The notes under the pieces: generated by a model
Told to the model about the DNA's origin: nothing
Seen by the model: only the letters and a program-made list of their open reading frames with translations
Database searches by the model: none
Shown here: positions 8,742-16,875 of the stretch, one piece after another
How positions within the stretch are numbered: position 1 is the stretch's first letter
Layout: the number at the start of each line of letters is the position of its first letter
Position numbers and translations under genes: made by a program
From: Lachnoclostridium sp. UBA1175
GTDB lineage: Bacteria > Bacillota > Clostridia > Lachnospirales > Lachnospiraceae
Assembly: GCA_002311665.1 (NCBI GenBank)
Contig: DBYX01000008.1
Span: forward strand, 48,812-112,811
Length of the DNA stretch: 64,000 nt
Direction: 5' to 3'

Positions 8742-10858
8742 TTTGTTTCACTAATTGGAAAATCCACCACCAGAGATGCTCCACCAATTTTCCCGGGTTG
8801 CAGAACACCAACTTTTCCTCCGTATGATTTTATGATTTCTGTGACAATTACTAACCCCATTCCAATTCCTTTAGGTTTTGAAGTCACTCCTGGTACAAAT
8901 ATCCTTTCCGAATCTTTTTCGGCAATGCCCTTGCCGGTATCATTAACGGAAACACAACATCTATCACCCTTAATCTCCTCAATAACAACAGATATCTTTT
9001 TGCGAACATCATTATCCTGCATCCAATAACAAGAATTATCGAACAAATTGATAAAAACTGTCTGCAACTCACTAATAGGCACTACCACAAGAATATCATC
9101 ACTTATACCGTTTTCCAATTCGACTCCCTCGCACATTTTTTTTGCGGAAATCAATTCAAAACTCTGCCTTACCGCCTCTTTTAGACTTACAGGCGGAACA
9201 CGTTTTCTTAAGTCTCGTTTATAAAGCGGTGCAAAACTGTTTGTCACCTCAAGAATTCGTTTATGACTTTTCAATGAGCTTTCATAATATCTTTCTGTCT
9301 TTACATCCATCGGCAACGTTTTCTTTACTCGATCCAAAAAACGTTTTATCGTAGTCATACCCGTTAGTATTTCGTGCATAATAACTATTGCTACAGATCC
9401 CAAAGAAGCCGTTTGAGCATAGTAAATAAGCCGCTCATTCAATTCCTGTAACTGTAGTTCATTCTTTTCATGAAAGTCCCTGATATACTTTACAAGTTCT
9501 TCTGCATTTGCACCGTTTTTTGCAGCATTTTCTACTGATTCTACCAATTCGCCTGAAGATAAGGGTGTGAGCATTTCTGATAAAGATTCACCCTTTTTCC
9601 CTTCTTCTTTATCATTATTCCGCTCCCGCTGCAATGCATCAACGACCTCTAACATAGTCTCTACAAACTGCTTATATTGAGCTGTATCGGCAAGTTTCTC
9701 TCTGTCGGTTGTATCTTTAATGTCTGGGTTTCTTTCATTACTTATTTGAACTATCCCAATAATCTGATTAGTGCTCAGTCTACGTCCTATTTGACTTATT
9801 CGCTTGGCATCCAATCCCAGCCAGTCTCTACCTGCTTCAGACTTTGGCAAAACCAGCACCTTATCGCGATAAACAGAAATACCTTTATATAGTTTAATAC
9901 TTGCTCTAATATCCCTTTTCCCAATTTCGAAGCGGTCAGACACCCCCTGAAGGCTCTCAGCGTCCATATCCCAAGCCCTCAATTCAAAGGAATAGGGCCC
10001 CGCAGAATATTTTTTTAGCTCTTTTTGATCGTGCAATAAATCTGCATTATTGTAGTTTTCAGCAGTCCACTCTATAGTTCCGCTGTTTTCTCTTTTTCTG
10101 TTTCCCTCTTCAAAATAATACTTGTATTCTATAGTGCCTTTTTCATTTACCTCTCCGATTATTTTATACGTTGGATTACCAATAAAGTTCTTGGATTCAA
10201 CACGTATTCCTTCTGTATCACCTAGTGCTGTAACAAAAACATTGAAATCATTTATTTCCTCAAAAGGCGAAATCAACCGGGATAACTCATTCATAAGATC
10301 AGCTAACTTTTCACGATTGTCCCAATTGTCATTTAGATCTTGAATAATAATAGTGGTTCCTACACTCTCTACACTGTCTAGTACTCTCAACTTCATTTTA
10401 CAATCGTCTAGTTTTTCTATTTCATTAAAGAGTTCCCAGTCAAAATAAGCCTCCATTGCTGGGCCATCCTCTGTCTTAGTAATCATAGTCATAGTACGAC
10501 CAAGTCGAGCAGCCGAAAACCGACCCAAGCCTTTGTTCCCGGAAACAATTCGTGTATGTTCCACCCCGTCTATTACTCTTTTTACGTATGGATTATTCTT
10601 TTTGTACGGTGTTGCTATTGTCGCCCAGGCATTAACAATCACGTCCTTTGTCATCCCGTGACCATCATCCTTAATTACAATTCTCGGATTTCCATCCTTA
10701 TCCTTTTCAAATATCAAGTTTACTGTTAGTGCATACGCATCATAAGCGTTCTTCACCAGTTCTAATATCGCAACACTGTCACTGGTTACTAATTCTTCGC
10801 CAAATGCCGCGAATGCTCGCGGATGAATCTTTATATTAATGCTTTCTTCTTTATTCAC
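8738..10858 (-). CDS. Histidine-kinase-like protein with two GHKL ATPase modules
   Basis: A 706-aa cytosolic protein with no membrane segment. Residues 10-200 form an Hsp90/MORC-type ATPase: N-box ELVKNAYDA (Asn37, Asp40), DDGHGM at 64-69, and GNKGLGRFS at 107-115. The C-terminal part is histidine-kinase-like: possible phospho-His495 in IVIMHEILTG, N-box INLFDNS (Asn604), DTGKGI at 640-645, and G2 box GIGMGL at 664-669. A long coiled stretch (about 390-485) links them. The start is GTG 10858 with GGAGGTGA 8 nt upstream. It is coupled to the receiver gene. Tandem ATPase/kinase proteins of this layout occur in defence islands; here it follows the methyltransferase gene after 120 bases. The signal it senses is unknown. 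Confidence 0.8.
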   Translation of the reverse strand: MNKEESINIKIHPRAFAAFGEELVTSDSVAILELVKNAYDAYALTVNLIFEKDKDGNPRIVIKDDGHGMTKDVIVNAWATIATPYKKNNPYVKRVIDGVEHTRIVSGNKGLGRFSAARLGRTMTMITKTEDGPAMEAYFDWELFNEIEKLDDCKMKLRVLDSVESVGTTIIIQDLNDNWDNREKLADLMNELSRLISPFEEINDFNVFVTALGDTEGIRVESKNFIGNPTYKIIGEVNEKGTIEYKYYFEEGNRKRENSGTIEWTAENYNNADLLHDQKELKKYSAGPYSFELRAWDMDAESLQGVSDRFEIGKRDIRASIKLYKGISVYRDKVLVLPKSEAGRDWLGLDAKRISQIGRRLSTNQIIGIVQISNERNPDIKDTTDREKLADTAQYKQFVETMLEVVDALQRERNNDKEEGKKGESLSEMLTPLSSGELVESVENAAKNGANAEELVKYIRDFHEKNELQLQELNERLIYYAQTASLGSVAIVIMHEILTGMTTIKRFLDRVKKTLPMDVKTERYYESSLKSHKRILEVTNSFAPLYKRDLRKRVPPVSLKEAVRQSFELISAKKMCEGVELENGISDDILVVVPISELQTVFINLFDNSCYWMQDNDVRKKISVVIEEIKGDRCCVSVNDTGKGIAEKDSERIFVPGVTSKPKGIGMGLVIVTEIIKSYGGKVGVLQPGKIGGASLVVDFPISETK

Positions 10859-10978
10859 CTATCTCACCTCCAATAAATCTGATTCATTCTATTAATCTAC
10901 TCTTATTCGCTCACTGCCCGTTACTCTTTGCCTCTTTCTGGTTTACAACAACTATGCATTGCAGTTCTTTTTTTCTTT

Positions 10979-12160
10979 TTATTTCTCAACGGGCTTTTCA
11001 CTACTATCTGTCAAATAGACTAGTTGGTCATATATAAACTCTGCCATCGTTTCTATAACTGGAATCGAAACCGAATTCCCAAACTGTTTATATTTCTGCC
11101 CTTCAGGTATATTTTCAGGAAAAGAGAATCCCTCAGCTCCCGTTATAGGATCGACAAATCCATATCCTATAAACCCTTGAAGCCTTCCCCATTCAGTAGG
11201 AGTCATCATTCGAATATTTTTTTTATTTATCCCCCCTTTTTTCTTTAATGTTTTTTCTTCCTCATACGTATGAACCGGCATCTTTTGTATAACAAGATTT
11301 CGTTCCTTCCCGGAACCCCCAGTCGCCATTATAGTATTGGCATACTCCCGATTATGTTCTCGATTGTTTAGAACATAGTAACCGAACCCATTTCCATGTT
11401 CTTTTTGTCGTCTCGCGTGCTTTTCCAACGTATCCAGATAAGTTGCTGACAGATAGTATTTCAAATCAACTGACGCCTCTAAGATTTCGTTCAAATTCTT
11501 ATTTAGGTACGGATGATCCAAAAGCCGCTGGCTTAGCTGTGATGGCAATTCATTTACAAATCCCTCTGAATCCAATCGTGCTCCATACAAGTCTCTATTA
11601 AAAGCAATAAAATACGCACGGGGGCGATTCTGGGGCAACCCAAAATTTTTCGTGTTTCTTACAAACGATTTTTTATCATAAACCAACTCTCCATCATCTT
11701 CCTGAACAACCCCAATGACTTTATAGTTCAATTTCTTCTCTATCGTATCTATAATAACCTTTATCGTTCTTTTCTTATCGTGAGATACGATATTCTGAAC
11801 ATTCTCCAAAAAAATAGCCTTGGGTCTACTTAATTCGACAATCTGTGCGATATGAAAAAAAATAGTGCCTTTTGTTAAATCACTAAATCCATCTAGGTTT
11901 CCCTGACTACTGAATGGTTGACAAGGGAAACCTGCCATTAGCACATCATACTTACAATGAGACACCTTCTCTTTGAATTCGTCCGATGTCAGGTCATTTC
12001 TGGGGTCATCCCCAAACAAATGCTCATATGTCCTCGCCGCATATTCATCGACCTCTGCGGAGAGGACATTAACAAAATGTCCGGTTAATTCAAATCCTCT
12101 CCTAATTCCGCCGATTCCCGCACATAAATCTATTGTTCTATACATTTCCTTGTTTCTCAC
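10979..12160 (-). CDS. dcm: DNA (cytosine-5-)-methyltransferase
   Basis: A 393-aa C5 methyltransferase with all core motifs: motif I DLCAGIGGIRRGFE (SAM binding), motif IV GFPCQPFS with catalytic Cys80, motif VI LENV (Glu119), motif VIII QNRPRAYFIAF, and motif X GNSVSIPVIETMA near the end. It methylates the 5 position of cytosine to protect host DNA. The target recognition region lies between motifs VIII and X; specificity cannot be read by eye. The start is unsure: GTG 12160 lies just after the nuclease stop, or ATG 12145 five codons later. Its neighbours (vsr, nuclease, Z1 helicase) mark it as the modification subunit of the island. Confidence 0.93.
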   Translation of the reverse strand: MRNKEMYRTIDLCAGIGGIRRGFELTGHFVNVLSAEVDEYAARTYEHLFGDDPRNDLTSDEFKEKVSHCKYDVLMAGFPCQPFSSQGNLDGFSDLTKGTIFFHIAQIVELSRPKAIFLENVQNIVSHDKKRTIKVIIDTIEKKLNYKVIGVVQEDDGELVYDKKSFVRNTKNFGLPQNRPRAYFIAFNRDLYGARLDSEGFVNELPSQLSQRLLDHPYLNKNLNEILEASVDLKYYLSATYLDTLEKHARRQKEHGNGFGYYVLNNREHNREYANTIMATGGSGKERNLVIQKMPVHTYEEEKTLKKKGGINKKNIRMMTPTEWGRLQGFIGYGFVDPITGAEGFSFPENIPEGQKYKQFGNSVSIPVIETMAEFIYDQLVYLTDSSEKPVEK

Positions 12161-12163
12161 ATT

Positions 12164-13081
12164 CTAGTTTATTATTTCACCTATTATTCCATCTAGAGTA
12201 ACTGTATATGTGATGTTCATAACACCTTCCGGCAAATCTCCTCCGATAAACGAAGACCGTCTGATTGCCGGAAAGTTCTCATCGATAAGATACTTTGTAA
12301 CAGCTATAATGGCATAGTTTCTTTTTCGTGCTGTCTTCCCCTTTTCCAACCCGAGTTTACTCAGTTTTTCATTCAATCCGGAAGAACTATATCCAAGTTC
12401 TTCCAAATCTTGAACCAAACTGTTAATACTGATTCCCTCTTGTGCTGATTCGAACTGACAAAGCATTAGATAGAGTTTTGCTCCGTCCGGAGGATCCAGT
12501 TGGAACAAATTACTGAGGGTTATTTGCTTTTTGTTTCTTGCTGTAGTTGATTTAACTTCCGCATAATAACCACCGCAATCTATATCATATGTCGCTCCGT
12601 TAGGACCGTTCCATTCTGCCTGCTCTCCGTGTTCGGCAAGATACTTTAAAACCCACAGTTCTCCAAGAACATCGTATGCGCGAAAATCAACATTCTTGTT
12701 GCCGAGTAATTCCCTCCATCGAGCCCACCAAGCCAGCGGATTGCTCTCCAGTTCTCTTCGCAATTCTCCGTTCTGTCCCGGAGTTATCATCTCGGCACAC
12801 AATGCCGAAAACGGCTCGATTATGTCTTCTTTATCACTGGTTAAAAACAGAAAATTCTTTTCGGTTTCTCCATTTAATACTCTTTTATCTGTGTATAGGT
12901 GGGCTCCCGAAAAATACTCCGAAATATCCTCGTCCGTTTCTATCGGTACTGCCACTCCGTACTCAGAGCGATTTTTCAACGTCCAGGTCTCGTACCCCTC
13001 TTTTGAAAGACTCACCACGCTCATAAACATGCCGGAAGGTGTTCCCGCCCAATTATTCATTAGTTCTTCTGTCAACATCAT
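12164..13081 (-). CDS. PD-(D/E)XK nuclease-like protein (DUF4420-type)
   Basis: A 305-aa protein with a PD-(D/E)XK nuclease core: Glu141 (LGELWVLKYL), acidic YDID (166-168), and EVK (175-177) inside GGYYAEVKSTT, followed by a basic helix. This matches the restriction-endonuclease-fold proteins often called 'PD-(D/E)XK motif protein' next to Z1 helicases. It is the most likely DNA-cutting subunit of the system. The start overlaps the preceding gene. ATG 13081 gives a 29-base overlap and ATG 13060 an 8-base overlap; neither has a strong ribosome site. Confidence 0.82.
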   Translation of the reverse strand: MMLTEELMNNWAGTPSGMFMSVVSLSKEGYETWTLKNRSEYGVAVPIETDEDISEYFSGAHLYTDKRVLNGETEKNFLFLTSDKEDIIEPFSALCAEMITPGQNGELRRELESNPLAWWARWRELLGNKNVDFRAYDVLGELWVLKYLAEHGEQAEWNGPNGATYDIDCGGYYAEVKSTTARNKKQITLSNLFQLDPPDGAKLYLMLCQFESAQEGISINSLVQDLEELGYSSSGLNEKLSKLGLEKGKTARKRNYAIIAVTKYLIDENFPAIRRSSFIGGDLPEGVMNITYTVTLDGIIGEIIN

Positions 13082-13811
13082 CGATTTCTATGGAAAGTTG
13101 CCTGAAAAGCATTCCCAAATATCCTTTCTCCGCATCTTTTACAAGCGCGGGTTCTGTAGTTCTGCAGTTAACCAGGTTCTGCTTTTGAATAGTATTGAAG
13201 AGGTCTGTGTTTTTGTTCTTCACACGAGAATAATCATACATTAGCTGCCGGTATAACGCCAACCTGTAACCTTGTCCTGTTCGTTCAATAAGATCACTTA
13301 TTGTATCAACCCCGAATCTGCGAAGCACATCATATGTCTCGGCTTCTGAACCTTGCCAGGAAAGAAAAATATACCACCACAGCGTTTTGAGCCAAATTCT
13401 TCGTGTGTGCGAGTAAAATCTCTTATGATTAATATGTCCGCCCTGTTCCAGTATCTCTTTTTCCGGAGTCGGGTATCTTTCATAAGTAATATCTGGGAAC
13501 ACTTTGCAAGACAGGTAACGCCATATATCATCATCACTCGCTAATACAAAGGAAAAACCGTTCGCTGGATTGAACTCCCTATATAACGCGAATCCGACTT
13601 TTAAATCCGTTTCATACCATCCAAATGGTTTTGATTCTTTATAAACGGCAATAACCTTGTTTCTTAACTCATTATATTCAAAACTGAAATCGTCGACAAT
13701 ATTGTTCTTCCATTTGGCAATCAACTCGTCAAATAACGGTGCAGACAATTTGTCAATATCATCGATCAAATGCTTTGCTTGGTCCTTTGTAAGTTTTTTG
13801 GTCGGAATCAT
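13053..13811 (-). CDS. Uncharacterised island protein (DUF6339-like)
   Basis: A 252-aa soluble protein resembling the DUF6339 family that accompanies Z1-type restriction loci; this name comes from context and memory and needs a profile search. It is helix-rich, with an aromatic region around HTRRIWLKTLWWYIFLSWQG. It has no recognisable catalytic motif and may be a structural or target-recognition subunit. The ATG at 13811 shares one base with the upstream stop (TGATG) and has GGAGG 9 nt upstream, so it is better than the in-frame TTG just before it. Confidence 0.6.
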   Translation of the reverse strand: MIPTKKLTKDQAKHLIDDIDKLSAPLFDELIAKWKNNIVDDFSFEYNELRNKVIAVYKESKPFGWYETDLKVGFALYREFNPANGFSFVLASDDDIWRYLSCKVFPDITYERYPTPEKEILEQGGHINHKRFYSHTRRIWLKTLWWYIFLSWQGSEAETYDVLRRFGVDTISDLIERTGQGYRLALYRQLMYDYSRVKNKNTDLFNTIQKQNLVNCRTTEPALVKDAEKGYLGMLFRQLSIEIDDVDRRTNE

Positions 13812-14740
13812 CAATCATCGCCTCCGTTAATCATATCAGCAACATTCATCCAAATAGTTTTATGCATCCTTTCTTCCGTAGAAAAATCAATGTCCGTTTT
13901 GCAACTGTCTTTAAAATAATAAAGTATTTTGCTGATGCTTCCTTCCTCCAAATCAACATCATTAATGGTGTTTGCAAGGCAACCGCAGTCCGATACCTTC
14001 CTATACAGCATCACATAAACCGTCGTTATGATATCTATCAAGACATCAGCATACTTTACCGTCTCACCCATTTTGGGACACAGTTCATATGCTGTATTCA
14101 GATAAATACAAAGACTATCTTCATCAAACAAATCTTTTTGGGGTTCACTCCAATCAGACAATTCCAGCCACCACATAGGAAGTTTCTTATCATTTATCTC
14201 CGCAATAGGGAACTCCATGTACATGCTTCCGAGATCAAGATGAACCTCATCCAGAACACCTACCTTAACACCTTCATCGTTCATTAAAGATTCCTCGCCC
14301 AAAAGAATCTTTTCGGCGGCTTTTTTGATATACAGTTGAGTCTCGAGGCATAAATCCCCTTTGATTGTGCCGGGTTCAAACAAATAATCAAACTCGTACA
14401 CACTAGATGCTTCATTCCTGTAAGTGTTCCCTGGAAGAATAGTACCCATTTGCTTCAGTGTTTTATTAGTCCAAATAATGCAAATTCCAAGCTCCGCATC
14501 TTCACACGCGATGCCCGATTTTCCATACAAGTATTCCGGATACTCAATGACAATACTTCGTCTTATTCTCAAACCATCTCGTTCGATTCTCCAGGTATCA
14601 TCATCGAATTTGACTACATTCTTGCCTTTTCCGATAAGCCTGCAGTCAAGATCATTAACGTTGTAACTGTATATATACGATGTCAATGAGAACCCTGCAG
14701 TTTCCAATAATTCATCTGTTAATGTCGGGTAAAAAAACAT
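13811..14740 (-). CDS. Uncharacterised island protein
   Basis: A 309-aa protein with no domain I recognise. It is acidic, mixed alpha/beta, and rich in aromatic residues (MWWLELSDWSEP), without membrane segments. It sits tightly between the GHKL ATPase gene (17 bases upstream) and the DUF6339-like gene (1-base overlap), so it is almost certainly a subunit of the same complex. GGGAGAG lies 9 nt before the ATG. Possible roles are DNA recognition or bridging the ATPase and nuclease; the sequence does not decide. Confidence 0.6.
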   Translation of the reverse strand: MFFYPTLTDELLETAGFSLTSYIYSYNVNDLDCRLIGKGKNVVKFDDDTWRIERDGLRIRRSIVIEYPEYLYGKSGIACEDAELGICIIWTNKTLKQMGTILPGNTYRNEASSVYEFDYLFEPGTIKGDLCLETQLYIKKAAEKILLGEESLMNDEGVKVGVLDEVHLDLGSMYMEFPIAEINDKKLPMWWLELSDWSEPQKDLFDEDSLCIYLNTAYELCPKMGETVKYADVLIDIITTVYVMLYRKVSDCGCLANTINDVDLEEGSISKILYYFKDSCKTDIDFSTEERMHKTIWMNVADMINGGDD

Positions 14741-14757
14741 GATCGTCGCTCTCCCGG

Positions 14758-16875
14758 TTATTTATTGAATTCCTCAAGTATCTTATCAGACTTCATTTCC
14801 TTTAGTGTGAAACAATACTTTTTATCAGATGAAGTCAAAACAAGTCTTCCTGTAACAATCGCATTTGTAATCTCGTTTTTCACTCTGATACCAAACGCGC
14901 TTCCTTCCTTTGTGTAAAGCAGTTCCAATTGCGTATAAGAGTTCTGAATCTGTCTGTTGTCAGGGCCGCAACTCGCCTCAATCTTTTCGGTTTTTCCCAG
15001 ATCAACCGAATACGTTTTGCAATTACAGATAAGCGGAACCGCAATCGGAAATGCCGTACCGATATCAGATGCCCAAGTTTTAGCATCAACAAATCCTACC
15101 TCTGATTCAACAAACAGCCCTATAAGCGTTGACTTCAATTCGTTTTTGAATGTCATTTTAAAGTCCATAGAAACACTGTTTCCATCAAACGTACTCGGTG
15201 AGAACTCCAGTATAAAATTACTGCTTTTTCCTCCTCCGCCTCCTGCGCCACCCGATCCGGCTCCTCTTCTCTTGCCATAACCGAGTTTCGGCAACAATCT
15301 GTGCCCCAGCTTGCTGGAAAGTCTGCTGGCCGCTCCGGAAAGACTCGATACATCCTGCTTTTTGTAACAGTTATTTATCTTCTTGACGAGCTGATTCTTT
15401 ATATTTGTGATTATCGTCTGCTTTGATTCATCATTCCAATCCATGTGGTCGGATTTTTCGCATCTTCTTAAGTACTCACCGAAATCGTTCTTTGCTAATC
15501 CGCTATCCCAATAAACACGCTTCACCTGAAGGGCACAATTCGGAACAAAGAAAACAAACAAAAAACTATCATCTCCCTCTGGCTTAACCAATCCCTTTGT
15601 CCAGTCCCCATCGACTTTATAATCAAGAACCACTCCTGCGGCTCTCGCAAACATAACTATCGGATCATTATTAGTGAGCGTATTAAACATCCGAAGGTAT
15701 GCTTTGGGCGGTATTATAGTACCGGTATTGCTTAGCTTCGAACTACTGACAACTACAGATGCCGCATAGCCTGCCTGTCCGCCTTCGATTTTATTTGACG
15801 GTATTTGCACGCACTTAATATCACCGAATTTTGCCGAGTAATAGTCTTGACGTCCGTATTTATTTGCACTGAGAGCAGCAGTATACAGCTCTTGAATCAA
15901 AAGAAACAGCAAACGCATATCCTGTATCCTGAGCGGATCGCCGTTAACTCTTACGACCAGCCTTTTTTGATCGGAATACGCTTTCAAGTTTTTGTTGTCA
16001 AGTTTCGGCGCATACCACTTCTGTGCAGCAAGTTTTGTATATTCGACAATGTCATCCTTAAACGAACACATTGCGATAACATCGTCTGAAATATCACAAT
16101 TCTCAGGGAAGATGCCTTCCATTAGCCTTCTTTTGTCAATGTACGGTATGATAATCGAAGTGCCTGTTTCATCCTCACCAAACGGTGCAATTCCAAAAAT
16201 ATCCAGTATCTCCGATATCTCCTTTTCATCGGTTAACGGACCGATCTCATCGTCTCGATTACCATACTTCATTCCCCACCATGCTCTTCCGATTGAATCT
16301 TTGCGAATTTTGGTAAGAAGAGCATCCTGACTGCCTTCTCTTTCGACCAAAGCAACTATAAGACGTGATTCGTAGCCGGTATCTATTTTAATGTGCGAAT
16401 AAAAAACTACCAGCCCTATTCCCACTCTGAAATAAACGCTCTTTCCGTAGCCCCAGCTTCCTCCTGCTTTTCCGCCGTCACTGTTCGTTTGCTCTTTACC
16501 AGTATCGAAAACTAGTTTAAAAAAGTTTCCATGATCATTCGGGTCAATCTCACCGACTTTTGTTTTTCCGGTTAAGCCAGATGTTTTCAGATCTCGTATT
16601 TCGAGATAATCCGCAGTAGCTGAAGGATACTTCTCATCCAAAATCACACCGATATCCTTCAACACCCGATTTAGTTTTGACGGACTGAATTCACTATAAT
16701 TAAAGTTTACGCAGAAGAAGTTTTCAGGTTCGTTCAACGAAGCGTCCGAACTGTTCTGTATTGCCTCCCGAACAAGCAAGTCAACATCGGGAATATGGTC
16801 ATTCTGCAATGCCTTCAGGGCTCCGCTTCCATATGACGAATTAATCGTTGTTCCTAAAATGCAACTGTCAAGCAT
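14758..16875 (-). CDS. GHKL ATPase, paraMORC-like, of the restriction island
   Basis: A 705-aa protein with an N-terminal Bergerat-fold ATPase: N-box LVREAIQNSSDAS (Glu38, Asn41, Asp44), LEIRDLKTSGLTG at 91-103, and the ATP-lid glycines GGKAGGSWGYGKS at 134-146. This layout fits the MORC/MutL-like GHKL proteins that Iyer and co-workers (2008) linked to restriction-modification systems. Such ATPases are thought to clamp DNA or drive rearrangement together with SF2 helicases. A Gly-rich linker (GAGSGGAGGGGG) around 540 divides off a beta-rich C-terminal domain. The ATG overlaps the Z1 stop by 8 bases (coupled translation). Confidence 0.82.
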   Translation of the reverse strand: MLDSCILGTTINSSYGSGALKALQNDHIPDVDLLVREAIQNSSDASLNEPENFFCVNFNYSEFSPSKLNRVLKDIGVILDEKYPSATADYLEIRDLKTSGLTGKTKVGEIDPNDHGNFFKLVFDTGKEQTNSDGGKAGGSWGYGKSVYFRVGIGLVVFYSHIKIDTGYESRLIVALVEREGSQDALLTKIRKDSIGRAWWGMKYGNRDDEIGPLTDEKEISEILDIFGIAPFGEDETGTSIIIPYIDKRRLMEGIFPENCDISDDVIAMCSFKDDIVEYTKLAAQKWYAPKLDNKNLKAYSDQKRLVVRVNGDPLRIQDMRLLFLLIQELYTAALSANKYGRQDYYSAKFGDIKCVQIPSNKIEGGQAGYAASVVVSSSKLSNTGTIIPPKAYLRMFNTLTNNDPIVMFARAAGVVLDYKVDGDWTKGLVKPEGDDSFLFVFFVPNCALQVKRVYWDSGLAKNDFGEYLRRCEKSDHMDWNDESKQTIITNIKNQLVKKINNCYKKQDVSSLSGAASRLSSKLGHRLLPKLGYGKRRGAGSGGAGGGGGKSSNFILEFSPSTFDGNSVSMDFKMTFKNELKSTLIGLFVESEVGFVDAKTWASDIGTAFPIAVPLICNCKTYSVDLGKTEKIEASCGPDNRQIQNSYTQLELLYTKEGSAFGIRVKNEITNAIVTGRLVLTSSDKKYCFTLKEMKSDKILEEFNK

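Noticed and set aside
7668..10858. Detocs anti-phage system
   Set aside because: Detocs has a three-gene kinase/receiver/effector set with a phosphorylase-type effector; here the kinase has a second GHKL module and no such effector is seen.
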